A stretch of DNA of 64,000 nt from Hydrogenophaga intermedia (GTDB lineage Bacteria; Pseudomonadota; Gammaproteobacteria; Burkholderiales; Burkholderiaceae_C), in contig NZ_CCAE010000016.1 in the NCBI RefSeq assembly GCF_000723405.1, positions 1 through 64,000 on the forward strand, written 5' to 3'. The translations under genes were made by a program, and so were the position numbers. Positions 55,091 to 63,660 of the stretch are shown here, piece by piece (the first letter of the stretch is position 1; each line of letters starts with the position of its first letter). The notes beneath the pieces are model-generated. The model saw only the letters and a list, made by a program, of their open reading frames with translations. It searched no databases and was not told the origin of the DNA.

Positions 55091-56428
55091 ATGCAAGAGG
55101 CGGGCATCACGCAGCGCGACTGCGACGTTCTGGTGATCGGTGGCGGGCCTGCGGGCTCCACGGTCGCCACGCTGCTGGCGCGCGAGGGCCACCATGTGGT
55201 GCTGCTGGACAAGGACCGGCACCCGCGCTTTCACATCGGTGAGTCGCTGCTGCCGGCCAACCTGCCGCTGCTGGATCGGCTGGGCGTAGGCGACGCGATC
55301 CGCGCGATCGGCATGCACAAGCCCGGGGCCGAATTCGTGTCTCCCCAGCACACCCACACGCAGGTCTATCACTTTGCCGACGCCTGGGACAAGTCCATGC
55401 CCGCTGCGTACCAGGTCAAGCGCGCGGACTTCGACCATGTGCTGTTGCGCAATGCCGCCTCCCAAGGCGTGGACGTGCACGAGGCCACGCTGGCCCGGGA
55501 GGTGCGCTGGTCCGCCGATGCCCAGCGCGCCGAGTCGGTCACCTCGACAGACGAAAACGGCCAGGCCATCGAATGGCACCCCCGCTTCCTGGTGGACGCT
55601 TCGGGGCGCGACACCTTTCTCGCCGGCCGGCTCAAGAGCAAGGAAAAGAACCCCAACCACAACAGCGCCGCCGTGTATGCGCACTTCCGGGGGGCACGCC
55701 GGCAAGCTGGCGCGGACGAAGGCAACATCACCATCTTCTGGTTCGACCACGGCTGGTTCTGGTTCATCCCGCTGAGCGACGGCACCACGAGCGTGGGCAT
55801 GGTCACCTGGCCTTACCACATGAAGACGCGGGGCGGACGGGATCTGCAGGACTTCCTGCTCGACAACATCCGCGCCTGCCCCGCGCTGGCCGAGCGGCTG
55901 GCCGAGGCCGAGCCGGTCACCGCCGCCGAGGCCACGGGCAACTACTCCTACCGCTCCACGTTGAGCCACGGCGAGGGCTTCCTGCTGCTGGGCGACGCCT
56001 ACGCCTTCATCGACCCGGTGTTCTCCTCGGGGGTATGGCTGGCCATGAGCAGCGCCGACATCGGGGCCCGCACGGTTGACACCTGCCTGCGCGAGCCCGC
56101 GCGCGCTGCACGGGCCATGCGCCATTTCGACCAGCACATGCGCCATGGCCCACGCGAATTTTCCTGGTTCATTTACCGCATGACGAATCCCACCATGCGC
56201 GGCTTCTTCATGGACCCGCACAACCCCTTGCGCATGAAAGAGGCGCTGCTGTCCGTGTTAGCCGGGGACCTCTTCGGGCGTACACCCATCTGGCCTTCGC
56301 TGTGGGCTTTCAAGAGCTTTTATTTCGCGGTCAACCTGGGCAACCCGCTGCGAACCTGGCGCGCCTGGCGACAGCGCCGGCGCAACATCCGGCCCACTGT
56401 CTCGGCCAACGCCGCCTCGAATCCATGA
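55091..56428 (+). CDS. FAD-dependent oxidoreductase / flavin halogenase-like tailoring enzyme
   Basis: 445 residues. FAD motif VLVIGGGPAGSTVATLLARE, a HIGESLLP motif typical of flavin halogenases and related monooxygenases, GDAYAFIDPVFSSGVWLA, and WFWFIP at 222-227, which fits the WxWxIP halogenase signature. ATG 55091 (MQEAGITQRDCDVLV) is chosen; an earlier in-frame start lies inside a terminator. It is first of four plus-strand pigment genes and may halogenate or oxidise the aryl head group. Confidence 0.88.
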   Translation: MQEAGITQRDCDVLVIGGGPAGSTVATLLAREGHHVVLLDKDRHPRFHIGESLLPANLPLLDRLGVGDAIRAIGMHKPGAEFVSPQHTHTQVYHFADAWDKSMPAAYQVKRADFDHVLLRNAASQGVDVHEATLAREVRWSADAQRAESVTSTDENGQAIEWHPRFLVDASGRDTFLAGRLKSKEKNPNHNSAAVYAHFRGARRQAGADEGNITIFWFDHGWFWFIPLSDGTTSVGMVTWPYHMKTRGGRDLQDFLLDNIRACPALAERLAEAEPVTAAEATGNYSYRSTLSHGEGFLLLGDAYAFIDPVFSSGVWLAMSSADIGARTVDTCLREPARAARAMRHFDQHMRHGPREFSWFIYRMTNPTMRGFFMDPHNPLRMKEALLSVLAGDLFGRTPIWPSLWAFKSFYFAVNLGNPLRTWRAWRQRRRNIRPTVSANAASNP

Positions 56429-57423
56429 GCGGCCTGCAATGGCTCACGCAGCGCGCGATCGACACGTCGATCGCTCACACCGTGCTGGGTGGCGCGGCCC
56501 TGCCCGATGCACCCGGCACGCCGACCTGGCCCGAGCAGCGCCTGCGCATGGTCGTTGAGAGCGGCACCGACGCGACCTGGCGCGAGGCCTGGTGCAGTGA
56601 CGGCCCACTGCAGCAGGAACAGGTTGCTGGCCTGCAATGGCGCTGCGGCCATGACCTGCTGTACGGCCTGATAGAACTCGACGAACCCGCGCCGGACGTG
56701 CCCGAACGCGGCAAGCACCTGCGCGAACGCACGCGTAATGCCTACCTGCGCCTGTTTGCCTTGCTAAACGAGCGTGAAATGCCCCACTTGTGGCGTGTGT
56801 GGAACTTCATGGCCGACATCAACCGCGACGAGGACGGCCTGGAGCGCTACCGCTGGTTCAACCTGGGCCGACACGACGCCTGCTCGGCGGCCGGCGCCGC
56901 CAGCGCGGCCCAGATGCCCGCGGCCAGCGCCCTGGGCTGGGCCCGGGGACCGCTGTCGATTGCCTTCCTCGCCGGGCGCAAGCCGCCGCGCCCGATCGAG
57001 AACCCGCGCCAGGTGAGCGCCTTCCACTACCCCGGCGACTACGGACCACGCCCGCCGCTGTTCGCGCGCGCGGCGCTGGCCGAATCGGGCCGTGACGAAT
57101 GGCTCTTCGTCTCGGGCACGGCCAGCATCGTGGGCCACCAGACCGTGCACACGGGCGACGTGGTGGCGCAGTGCGAGGAAACCGCCCGCAACGTGCTGAC
57201 GGTGCTGGACCAGGCGAACCAGGTCACGCGCACAGCAGGCCACCGCGCCGAGGCGCTGAGCCACCGCGTGTACGTGCGCCACACCGCTGACTTCCCTGTG
57301 GTGCGTCGTGCGCTGGAGCGTTGTCTTGGCGGCGCCGGCCTCACACTCATGCAGGCCGACATCTGCCGCCACGATCTGCTGGTCGAGGTGGAGTCCGTGG
57401 CCCACGGCCTCCTGCTCGCTTGA
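56425..57423 (+). CDS. XanB2-like chorismatase (3-/4-hydroxybenzoate-forming)
   Basis: 332 residues. In Xanthomonas, XanB2 cleaves chorismate to hydroxybenzoates, one of which starts the xanthomonadin polyene. The protein shows the YjgF-like C-terminal half (WLFVSGTASIVGHQTVHTGD, and DICRHDLLVEVESVAHG) and a divergent N-terminal half, the usual architecture. It overlaps the flavoenzyme by ATGA and abuts the acyltransferase start. The exact product (3-HBA or another aryl acid) is inference. Confidence 0.85.
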   Translation: MSGLQWLTQRAIDTSIAHTVLGGAALPDAPGTPTWPEQRLRMVVESGTDATWREAWCSDGPLQQEQVAGLQWRCGHDLLYGLIELDEPAPDVPERGKHLRERTRNAYLRLFALLNEREMPHLWRVWNFMADINRDEDGLERYRWFNLGRHDACSAAGAASAAQMPAASALGWARGPLSIAFLAGRKPPRPIENPRQVSAFHYPGDYGPRPPLFARAALAESGRDEWLFVSGTASIVGHQTVHTGDVVAQCEETARNVLTVLDQANQVTRTAGHRAEALSHRVYVRHTADFPVVRRALERCLGGAGLTLMQADICRHDLLVEVESVAHGLLLA

Positions 57424-58229
57424 TGGGGCTCGCACTGCCACGAACTGCCCAGGCGCTGCAAGCGCTGCGCGAGCACATCGCCATGGCGATCGGCCTGGGC
57501 ACGCTCGCGCTGCTGTGCCTGAGCTGGTCGCCGATCGCACTGCTGCTGCACCACACGCTGCCCCGCCGCTGGGGCCAACCGCTGGGCCGGCGAGTGGCCA
57601 CGCTGTGTTTCCGCTTCTACCTGGGCGTGCTGCGCGTGGCCTGCGGCTGCCACTTCCACCTGAACGCGCTCGACGAACTGGCCAAACGGGGACCCGCGAT
57701 CATTGTGGCCAACCACCCGAGCCTGCTTGACGCCTTACTGCTGATCTCTCATCTGCCCAACGCGGTCTGCATCATGAAGGCCAGCCTCATGAACAACCCG
57801 ATGTTTGGCGCGGGCGCCCGTCTGGCGGGCTACATTCGCAACGACAGCCTGCTGCACGTGATCCTGCACTGCCGCTCGGCCTTGCGCGAGGGCGCGCACG
57901 TCATCGTGTTTCCGGAAGGCACCCGCACCATCGAGGCCCCGATGAACCGCATTCCCGTCTCCATCGGCCTGCTGGCGGTGCGCGCCCAGATGCCCGTGCA
58001 AACGGTGCTGCTCGACTTCTCCAGCCCCTACCTGGGCAAGGCCTGGCCGCTGTGGCGCCGCCCGGAGCTGCCGCTGCACGTGCGCGCGCGGCTGGGCCGG
58101 CGCTTCGACCCACCCCGCGACGCCCAGGCCTTCACCGACGAGCTGCAGCGCCACTTCGACCAGGCGCTGAGCGCCCCGTCTTCTTCCCCGACTCCATGCC
58201 CCATACCTCCACCACCCACCTCGTCCTGA
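57423..58229 (+). CDS. 1-acylglycerol-3-phosphate O-acyltransferase family protein
   Basis: 268 residues. N-terminal membrane helix MAIGLGTLALLCLSWSPIAL; catalytic NHPSLLD (HX4D) near residue 100 and the substrate motif VFPEGTRT. In aryl-polyene/xanthomonadin clusters such an enzyme attaches the polyene to a lipid. It begins on the last base of the previous stop codon (TGATG) and overlaps the glycosyltransferase start by 34 bases. Confidence 0.9.
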   Translation: MGLALPRTAQALQALREHIAMAIGLGTLALLCLSWSPIALLLHHTLPRRWGQPLGRRVATLCFRFYLGVLRVACGCHFHLNALDELAKRGPAIIVANHPSLLDALLLISHLPNAVCIMKASLMNNPMFGAGARLAGYIRNDSLLHVILHCRSALREGAHVIVFPEGTRTIEAPMNRIPVSIGLLAVRAQMPVQTVLLDFSSPYLGKAWPLWRRPELPLHVRARLGRRFDPPRDAQAFTDELQRHFDQALSAPSSSPTPCPIPPPPTSS

Positions 58230-58963
58230 TCCCGGCCTACAACCCGGGCGAACTGCTCGCCCGCACGGTGCGCGCCGCGCGGGCCCAATGGGCCCCCGTG
58301 TGGGTGGTGGTTGATGGCAGCACGGACGACTCGACCGCCACTGTTCAGGCCATGGCCGCGCAGGACCCGCAGTTGCGCGTGATCGTGCTGCCGCACAACC
58401 AGGGCAAGGGCGCGGCCGTGCTGGCGGGCCTCGAGGCTGCGGCCCGATCCGGCTTCACCCACGCGCTCACCATGGACGCCGATGGCCAGCACCCGGCCGA
58501 ACTGATCCCGCGTTTCATGGCCACCTCGGTGTCCAGCCCCGACGCGATGGTGCTGGGCAAGCCCGTGTTCGGCCCCGAGGCCCCCGCGCTGCGCGTGCAG
58601 GGGCGCCGCCTGTCCAACGCCTGGGCCGACATGGAAACCCTGGGCATGGGCATCGGCGATTCACTCTACGGCTTTCGCGTGTACCCCGTGCACGCGCTGA
58701 TCGACGTGATGCGCTCAACGCGCTTCATGCGCCGTTTCGATTTCGACCCCGAGGCCGTGGTGCGCCTGTGCTGGGCCGGCGTGCGCCCGATCAACGTGGA
58801 CGCGCCGGTGCGTTACCTGGCGCCCGACGAGGGCGGCGTGTCCCACTTCAAGTACGTGCGCGACAACCTTCTGCTGACATGGATGCACAGCCGCCTGTGG
58901 TGGGGCTTCGTGTTCCGGCTGCCGATGTTGCTGGCGCGCCGGCTCAGGCCATCGCGCCGTTGA
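58196..58963 (+). CDS. Glycosyltransferase family 2
   Basis: 255 residues. GT2 fold with LVLIPAYNPGELLARTVRAA, the DGS loop (VVVDGSTDDST), and MDADGQHP (DxD metal site). The C-terminus is hydrophobic (LLLTWMHSRLWWGFVFRLPM) and may bind the membrane. Probably adds a sugar to the polyene or its lipid anchor. Ends convergently with fabG, overlapping by 20 bases. Confidence 0.92.
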   Translation: MPHTSTTHLVLIPAYNPGELLARTVRAARAQWAPVWVVVDGSTDDSTATVQAMAAQDPQLRVIVLPHNQGKGAAVLAGLEAAARSGFTHALTMDADGQHPAELIPRFMATSVSSPDAMVLGKPVFGPEAPALRVQGRRLSNAWADMETLGMGIGDSLYGFRVYPVHALIDVMRSTRFMRRFDFDPEAVVRLCWAGVRPINVDAPVRYLAPDEGGVSHFKYVRDNLLLTWMHSRLWWGFVFRLPMLLARRLRPSRR

Positions 58964-59663
58964 TGCCGATGACCTGCCCGCTGATGTAGCCCGCGCGCTC
59001 GGACGCGAGGAAAGCCACGAGCTCGGCCACTTCGTCGGCGCGGCCCGCGCGCTGCATGGGCACCAGTTGCTTCACGGCGGCGGCGTCGAACTGGCCCTCG
59101 GCCATGCCGCTGTCGATGAGCCCCGGCGCCACCGCGTTGACCGTGATGCCGCGCGCCGCCACCTCCAGCGCCAGCGAGCGGCCCGCCGCGTGCAGCGCGG
59201 CCTTGGCCGCCGAGTAGTTGACCTGTCCGCGGTTGCCCATCACGCCCGCGACCGAGGTGATGTTGATCACCCGCCCCCAGCGCGTGCGGATCATGGGCAG
59301 CATGAGCGGCTGGGTGACGTTGAAGAAGCCGTTGAGCGAGACGTCGAGCACGCGGTCCCACTGATCGCCCGTCATGCCGGGGAACACGGCGTCGTCGTGC
59401 ACGCCCGCGTTGTTCACCAGCACCTGCACGGCGCCTTCGTCGGTCAATTCGGCCAGGGCCGCGGCGCAGGCGGCGCGGTCGGTCACGTCGAAGCGCAGGG
59501 CCCGCGCCCGACCGCCGGCGGCGAGGATGCGATTGACCACCGCCTGGGCGCGCTCGAGGCCCTGATTGGCGTGCACCAGCACCTCCAGCCCGTCTTGTGC
59601 CAGGCGTTGCGCGATGGCCGACCCCAGGCCGCCGCTGCCGCCGGTGACCAGTGCGCGCTTCAT
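58944..59663 (-). CDS. 3-oxoacyl-ACP reductase (FabG-like SDR)
   Basis: 239 residues. NADPH motif TGGSGGLGSAIAQRL; catalytic Ser in NITSVAG, Tyr and Lys in YSAAK. It reduces the keto group at each polyene elongation cycle. It is coupled by ATGA to the dehydratase gene. C-terminus AGYISGQVIGINGAMA is normal for the family. Confidence 0.95.
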   Translation of the reverse strand: MKRALVTGGSGGLGSAIAQRLAQDGLEVLVHANQGLERAQAVVNRILAAGGRARALRFDVTDRAACAAALAELTDEGAVQVLVNNAGVHDDAVFPGMTGDQWDRVLDVSLNGFFNVTQPLMLPMIRTRWGRVINITSVAGVMGNRGQVNYSAAKAALHAAGRSLALEVAARGITVNAVAPGLIDSGMAEGQFDAAAVKQLVPMQRAGRADEVAELVAFLASERAGYISGQVIGINGAMA

Positions 59664-60133
59664 ACGTGGCCCTCCCCCGCATCAAGGACCACGGCGGCGC
59701 GGCCATCGGCCACGGCACCGCGCGCGCCGTCGACGCGGAAGGCATAGAGCACGTTGCGGTCATCGCCCGACAGGCGCTCGGCGCACACGCGCAGCGGCGC
59801 GTCACTGGCGGCGATGGTGTCTACGTGCAGGTTGACGCCGCGCACGCTGGCCAGGTAGCCGGCCTTGGGTGCATCGTTCGTGCCCGTCACCAGGGCGCCA
59901 TGCACCGCCATGGCCTGCGCGGCGTATTCGACCGCATTCACCGCACCCACACCGCCATCAACTGCGCGCAACGGGTGCGTGCCCAGTCCTTCAAGCAGCG
60001 CTTCGCACTCGATCGCCTCGGGCGACCAGTGCCGCACGGCGTCGAGCAGGCACATGTCAAACTGGTGCGGGATTCGCTGTGCGATCCACTCGCGGTCAAG
60101 CGGCGTGTGCGGGACGTGGTTGTTGGTGCTCAT
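59660..60133 (-). CDS. Hotdog-fold 3-hydroxyacyl-ACP dehydratase-like protein (ApeP/FabZ type)
   Basis: 157 residues. A PHQFDMCLLDAV segment near the N-terminus matches the FabZ-type active-site strand, and GVGAVNAVEYAAQAMAVHGA supplies the helix and acidic residue. It should remove water to form the double bonds of the polyene. Start ATG 60133 (MSTNNHVPHTPLDREW) chosen; a start at 60157 is possible. It overlaps the upstream ketosynthase-like gene by 38 bases. Confidence 0.85.
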   Translation of the reverse strand: MSTNNHVPHTPLDREWIAQRIPHQFDMCLLDAVRHWSPEAIECEALLEGLGTHPLRAVDGGVGAVNAVEYAAQAMAVHGALVTGTNDAPKAGYLASVRGVNLHVDTIAASDAPLRVCAERLSGDDRNVLYAFRVDGARGAVADGRAAVVLDAGEGHV

Positions 60134-60926
60134 GGTCAGCGGGCGTGAACTGTACACGCAGCCGCTGAGGGGCGAGGTAGTCGATCACCACGGGGCGCTC
60201 ATCGCGTCGCGCGATGCGCTCCAGCAAGGGCAGGCAGCGCAAGGCGGGAAAGTCGGTGCGCAAGGCGTCCAGTGGCGCCTGCGCCATGGCCTCGGGGTCA
60301 TCGGTGACGAGCGTGGTGCGCAACGTGCCCAGACTCTGCTCGCGCGGCGTCGTACCCAGCCAGAACGCCACTCCGGCGGCGTCGGGCACGGGCCGGCAGG
60401 TGTGCAGCGGTTCGGGGTACTCGCTGTCGTAGGCCACCAGCAGCAGCTCGCCGCCGTCACAGGCCAGCTGACCCAGCGCGTCGATCCATCCCGCGCCCAG
60501 GCTCCCATCGTGGGCGCACAGCACCTGGCTCGGCGCCATGGAGCGGGTGGCGATGCCCCAGTAGCCGGCCGCCGCGTTGTGCACCGAGTTGTGGAAGCGC
60601 GTGGGCGAGATGGCGCGGTCTTCGCCCGCGAGTTGCTCGCACAGCGCATGGCAGTTGTGGCCGTCGGCGCCCGATGAGGTGAACACCGTGGCGACCTCGC
60701 CCGGGTCGTGCCCCTGCAGCGCGTGCAGGCCCAGGGCCAGGGCCACGCGCACCGCGCGGCTGGCGCGGCGGCGCTCGGCGGCGGGCAAGGCCTCGGCCGG
60801 CGGCAGCACCGACGGCGCGTGCGCCCAGGCCTGTTCACCGCGCAGCACGGGGGCGGCATGTGCCCAGTCGGGCAGGCCGGGGGCGATGATCGACAGGCCG
60901 TGCAGCCAGAGAGCGGTTCCGTTCAT
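60096..60926 (-). CDS. Beta-ketoacyl synthase-like chain-length factor partner
   Basis: 276 residues, short for a ketosynthase. It resembles the N-terminal half of the KS fold (RAVRVALALGLHALQG, TSSGADGHNCHALCEQL, FHNSVHNAAAGYWGIAT) but I find no full catalytic Cys-His-His set, so it is better read as the chain-length-factor subunit paired with the ketosynthase encoded upstream. Start ATG 60926 overlaps the KS stop by ATGA. Confidence 0.85.
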   Translation of the reverse strand: MNGTALWLHGLSIIAPGLPDWAHAAPVLRGEQAWAHAPSVLPPAEALPAAERRRASRAVRVALALGLHALQGHDPGEVATVFTSSGADGHNCHALCEQLAGEDRAISPTRFHNSVHNAAAGYWGIATRSMAPSQVLCAHDGSLGAGWIDALGQLACDGGELLLVAYDSEYPEPLHTCRPVPDAAGVAFWLGTTPREQSLGTLRTTLVTDDPEAMAQAPLDALRTDFPALRCLPLLERIARRDERPVVIDYLAPQRLRVQFTPADHEHQQPRPAHAA

Positions 60927-62113
60927 GCATCCCCCTTGCCGAACACCAGGCTGCAGTTGCTGCCGCCGAAACCGAAGGAATTGGACAGCGTGTACCGCAG
61001 CCCAGGCGCAGACGCCCCCTGCACGCGGTAGTCCACCGCGATCGCCGGGTCGGGCGTCTGCGTGCCGGGGCTGCCGGGCACACGGGCTTCGCTCAATGCG
61101 ATGGCGCAGACCACCGCTTCCAGCGCACCCGCCGCGCCCAGGGTGTGCCCGGTGGCGCCCTTGGTGGACGAACATGGCACACCGCGCCCGAACAGCGCGG
61201 CCACGGCCTGCCCCTCGGCGGCGTCGTTGGCAGGCGTGGCGGTGCCGTGCAGGTTGATGTAGCCGATGTCAGCGACCGACAGGCCGGCCGAGCGCAGGGC
61301 CGCCTCCATGGCGCGCTGCGCGCCCAGCCCTTGCGGGTGGGGGGCCGACATGTGGTGCGCGTCGCTGGATTCGCCGGCGCCAAGCAGGCGGACATCGGCG
61401 GGCGCGTCGCCGCGCTCGAGCAGCGCGAAGGCCGCGGCCTCGCCGACGGAGATGCCGTCGCGCCGTGCGTCGCCGGGGCGGCAGGGCTCGGGCGAGGTGA
61501 GTTGCAGCGAGGCGAAGCCGTACAGCGTGGTGAGGCACAGGGAGTCGACACCCCCGACCACGGCGGCGTCGATGGTGCCCAATTGCAATTGGCGCGCCGC
61601 CGCTGCAAACACCTTGGCGCTGGACGAGCAGGCGCTGGACAGGCTCATGGCCATACCCTGCAATCCGAAGGCCGCGCGCACGAAGGCGCTCACCGAGTAG
61701 ACGTTGTGCGTGCTGTCGTAGAGAAAATGCGCCGGCAGCGCACCCGTGACCGGGTCGCGCTCGCGGTAGGCCAGTTCGGTCTGCAGCACGCCCGATGTGC
61801 TGGTGCCGAGGAACACACCCACACGCCCGGCACCGTGGCGAGCGATGGCCTCGCGCACGCGCCCGGCAAATCCGTCTTGTTGAAGACCCAGCCAGGCCAG
61901 GCGGTTGTTGCGGCAATCGAAAGCGCTCAGGGCGTCGGGCAGCACCACCTCGTCGACACCGGCGACTTCGCCGATCCAGGTGGGCAGGTCCACGGTTTCG
62001 AACCGGCAGGGCGTGAGGCCGCTGCGCGAGTCGCGCAGCGCCTGCGCGTGCGCGGCGACGCCATGCCCCAGGCAGGACGTGGCGGTGTAGGCGGTAAGGG
62101 ATGCGGCTTGCAT
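60923..62113 (-). CDS. Beta-ketoacyl-ACP synthase II-like (polyene ketosynthase)
   Basis: 396 residues. Catalytic Cys162 in SSACSSS, His289 in LHGTATPAND and His323 in GATGHTLGAAGA form a complete triad. It condenses malonyl-ACP units on the aryl starter. The pairing with a chain-length-factor-like protein immediately downstream is the arrangement of aryl-polyene type II systems. Upstream, 30 bases separate it from the methyltransferase gene. Confidence 0.93.
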   Translation of the reverse strand: MQAASLTAYTATSCLGHGVAAHAQALRDSRSGLTPCRFETVDLPTWIGEVAGVDEVVLPDALSAFDCRNNRLAWLGLQQDGFAGRVREAIARHGAGRVGVFLGTSTSGVLQTELAYRERDPVTGALPAHFLYDSTHNVYSVSAFVRAAFGLQGMAMSLSSACSSSAKVFAAAARQLQLGTIDAAVVGGVDSLCLTTLYGFASLQLTSPEPCRPGDARRDGISVGEAAAFALLERGDAPADVRLLGAGESSDAHHMSAPHPQGLGAQRAMEAALRSAGLSVADIGYINLHGTATPANDAAEGQAVAALFGRGVPCSSTKGATGHTLGAAGALEAVVCAIALSEARVPGSPGTQTPDPAIAVDYRVQGASAPGLRYTLSNSFGFGGSNCSLVFGKGDA

Positions 62114-62143
62114 GGCGCGAAGTGTGGCGGCGAAACGGCGCGT

Positions 62144-62863
62144 TCAGCGCACGCGGCAATGCAACATCACATTCGCCAAAGGTTTGTTTCCACTCATGTC
62201 GCGGCTGTCCACCTCGAACCCCAGCGATTCCAGCTCGGCGCGCCACTCGGCCAGGGGCCTGGCGTACAGGCGCGACAGCCGGTGTCCCCGTGCGAAGGTG
62301 ACCGCGCGGTCGATGTTCAGGCCCATCTGGTAGCGCCAGCCCGCCGAGGCGTCGCCGATGCGCGTGAGGAACACACCGCCGTGGGGCAGCGCGTCGCGAA
62401 TGCGCGCAAGCAGCGCGCTCTGGCGCCGGTAGTCCACATAGTGCAGCGCGTCGAGGATGGTGATGGCGTCGGGTCGGCCAAGCTCGGCGCGCGTCATGTC
62501 GCCGAGTTCGATGCGCACCACCGGGTGCGTGGCGCCGAAGGCCCGGACCGCGCGATTCACGTCGCGGCCCATGAGCTCCACGCCTCGCAATGCCTGGGGC
62601 TGTGGCGGTGCCGCCCAGTCGCCCGGCCAGTGGCCCTGGGCCGCCAGTTGCTGCGCAGCCAGCAGCCACGAGAATAGGCTGCCCTGCCCGCTGCCCAGGT
62701 CGAGCACGCGCGGCGTGTGGCTCAGCAGGCCGCGACGCAGGATATCGTGGAAGATGGTGTCGTACCCGAGCTTGCCGCGCGAGTAGTGGTACGCGAAGCG
62801 GCCACCGGCGCGAAAGCGCTGGCTGGCGTGGTCGACCAGATCTTGTACGAAGGCTTGGCTCAT
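62144..62863 (-). CDS. Class I SAM-dependent methyltransferase
   Basis: 239 residues. SAM-binding motif I VLDLGSGQGSLFSWLLAA, with TILDALHYVD as the post-motif region. N-terminal HASQRFRAGGRFAYHYSRGK is characteristic of pigment-cluster methyltransferases. It may O-methylate the aryl head or polyene end. Its start overlaps the polysaccharide-deacetylase-like stop (ATGA). Confidence 0.9.
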   Translation of the reverse strand: MSQAFVQDLVDHASQRFRAGGRFAYHYSRGKLGYDTIFHDILRRGLLSHTPRVLDLGSGQGSLFSWLLAAQQLAAQGHWPGDWAAPPQPQALRGVELMGRDVNRAVRAFGATHPVVRIELGDMTRAELGRPDAITILDALHYVDYRRQSALLARIRDALPHGGVFLTRIGDASAGWRYQMGLNIDRAVTFARGHRLSRLYARPLAEWRAELESLGFEVDSRDMSGNKPLANVMLHCRVR

Positions 62864-63660
62864 GTCAGGGCTTGAAACAGGGTGACGGGCTGCAGACCCA
62901 GCCGGCGCGCCTCGGCCATCACCTTGGGCAAGGCGTGCAGCAGCACGGGCTGCCCATCGGAGGCGCGCGCAGCGTGGCCATCGTGCAGCAGCAGGATGTC
63001 ACCGCCCGCGAAACCGCGCAGCAGACGGCGTTGCACGGTGGCCGGATCGCCGCTGCGCGTGTCGAAGCTGCGGCGCGTCCAGCTGGCGTGCTGCAGACCC
63101 AGACCGTGCAGCACCGGGTCGAGGAAGGGGTTGCGCAGGCCGGCGGTGGGGCGGAAGAAGCGTGGCGCCTGGCCGGTGATGTCGCTCAGCACGGCCTGCG
63201 CGGTGGCGATGTCGCGCCGCATGCGGCCCGGGCCGAACAGCGAGAAGGCGTTGGAGTGCCCGTGGCCGTGGTTCTCCACCCGGTGGCCACGCGCCACGAT
63301 GGCGCGGCACAGCGCCGGGTGCGCCTGGGCGCGGTGGCCGATGCAGAAGAAGCTGGCGCGGGCACCGAGTTGATCCAACGCGTCGAGCACGCGCGGGGTG
63401 ATGTCGGGGTCGGGTCCGTCGTCGATGGTGATGGCGAATTCGCCGCGCGCAGCCGAGGCCGCGGGCAGGTGCGTCCAGTTGGAACCGAGCCACTGCGAAC
63501 GCGGCCACAGGCCGGCGCTCACCAGGGCCGCGTGGTTGGCCACCACGCCGCCGGCCAGCCAGGGCCACCAGCCCGGTTGCCACAAACCCGCGCCCAGCGC
63601 GGCACCGTGCACCAGCGCGCTGACCGTGAGCAAGGGTGCGGGGCGCCAACCGGCCTTCAT
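62860..63660 (-). CDS. Polysaccharide deacetylase (NodB) family protein
   Basis: 266 residues. N-terminal hydrophobic helices (VSALVHGAALGAGLW; WPWLAGGVVANHAALVSAGL). NodB motifs: ITIDDGPDPD (general-base Asp pair) and ENHGHGHS (zinc His pair), then FRPTAGLRNP and LLLHDGHA. ATG 63660 (MKAGWRPAPLL) is used. Probably a membrane-anchored deacetylase; the role in the pigment pathway is not known. Confidence 0.9.
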   Translation of the reverse strand: MKAGWRPAPLLTVSALVHGAALGAGLWQPGWWPWLAGGVVANHAALVSAGLWPRSQWLGSNWTHLPAASAARGEFAITIDDGPDPDITPRVLDALDQLGARASFFCIGHRAQAHPALCRAIVARGHRVENHGHGHSNAFSLFGPGRMRRDIATAQAVLSDITGQAPRFFRPTAGLRNPFLDPVLHGLGLQHASWTRRSFDTRSGDPATVQRRLLRGFAGGDILLLHDGHAARASDGQPVLLHALPKVMAEARRLGLQPVTLFQALT

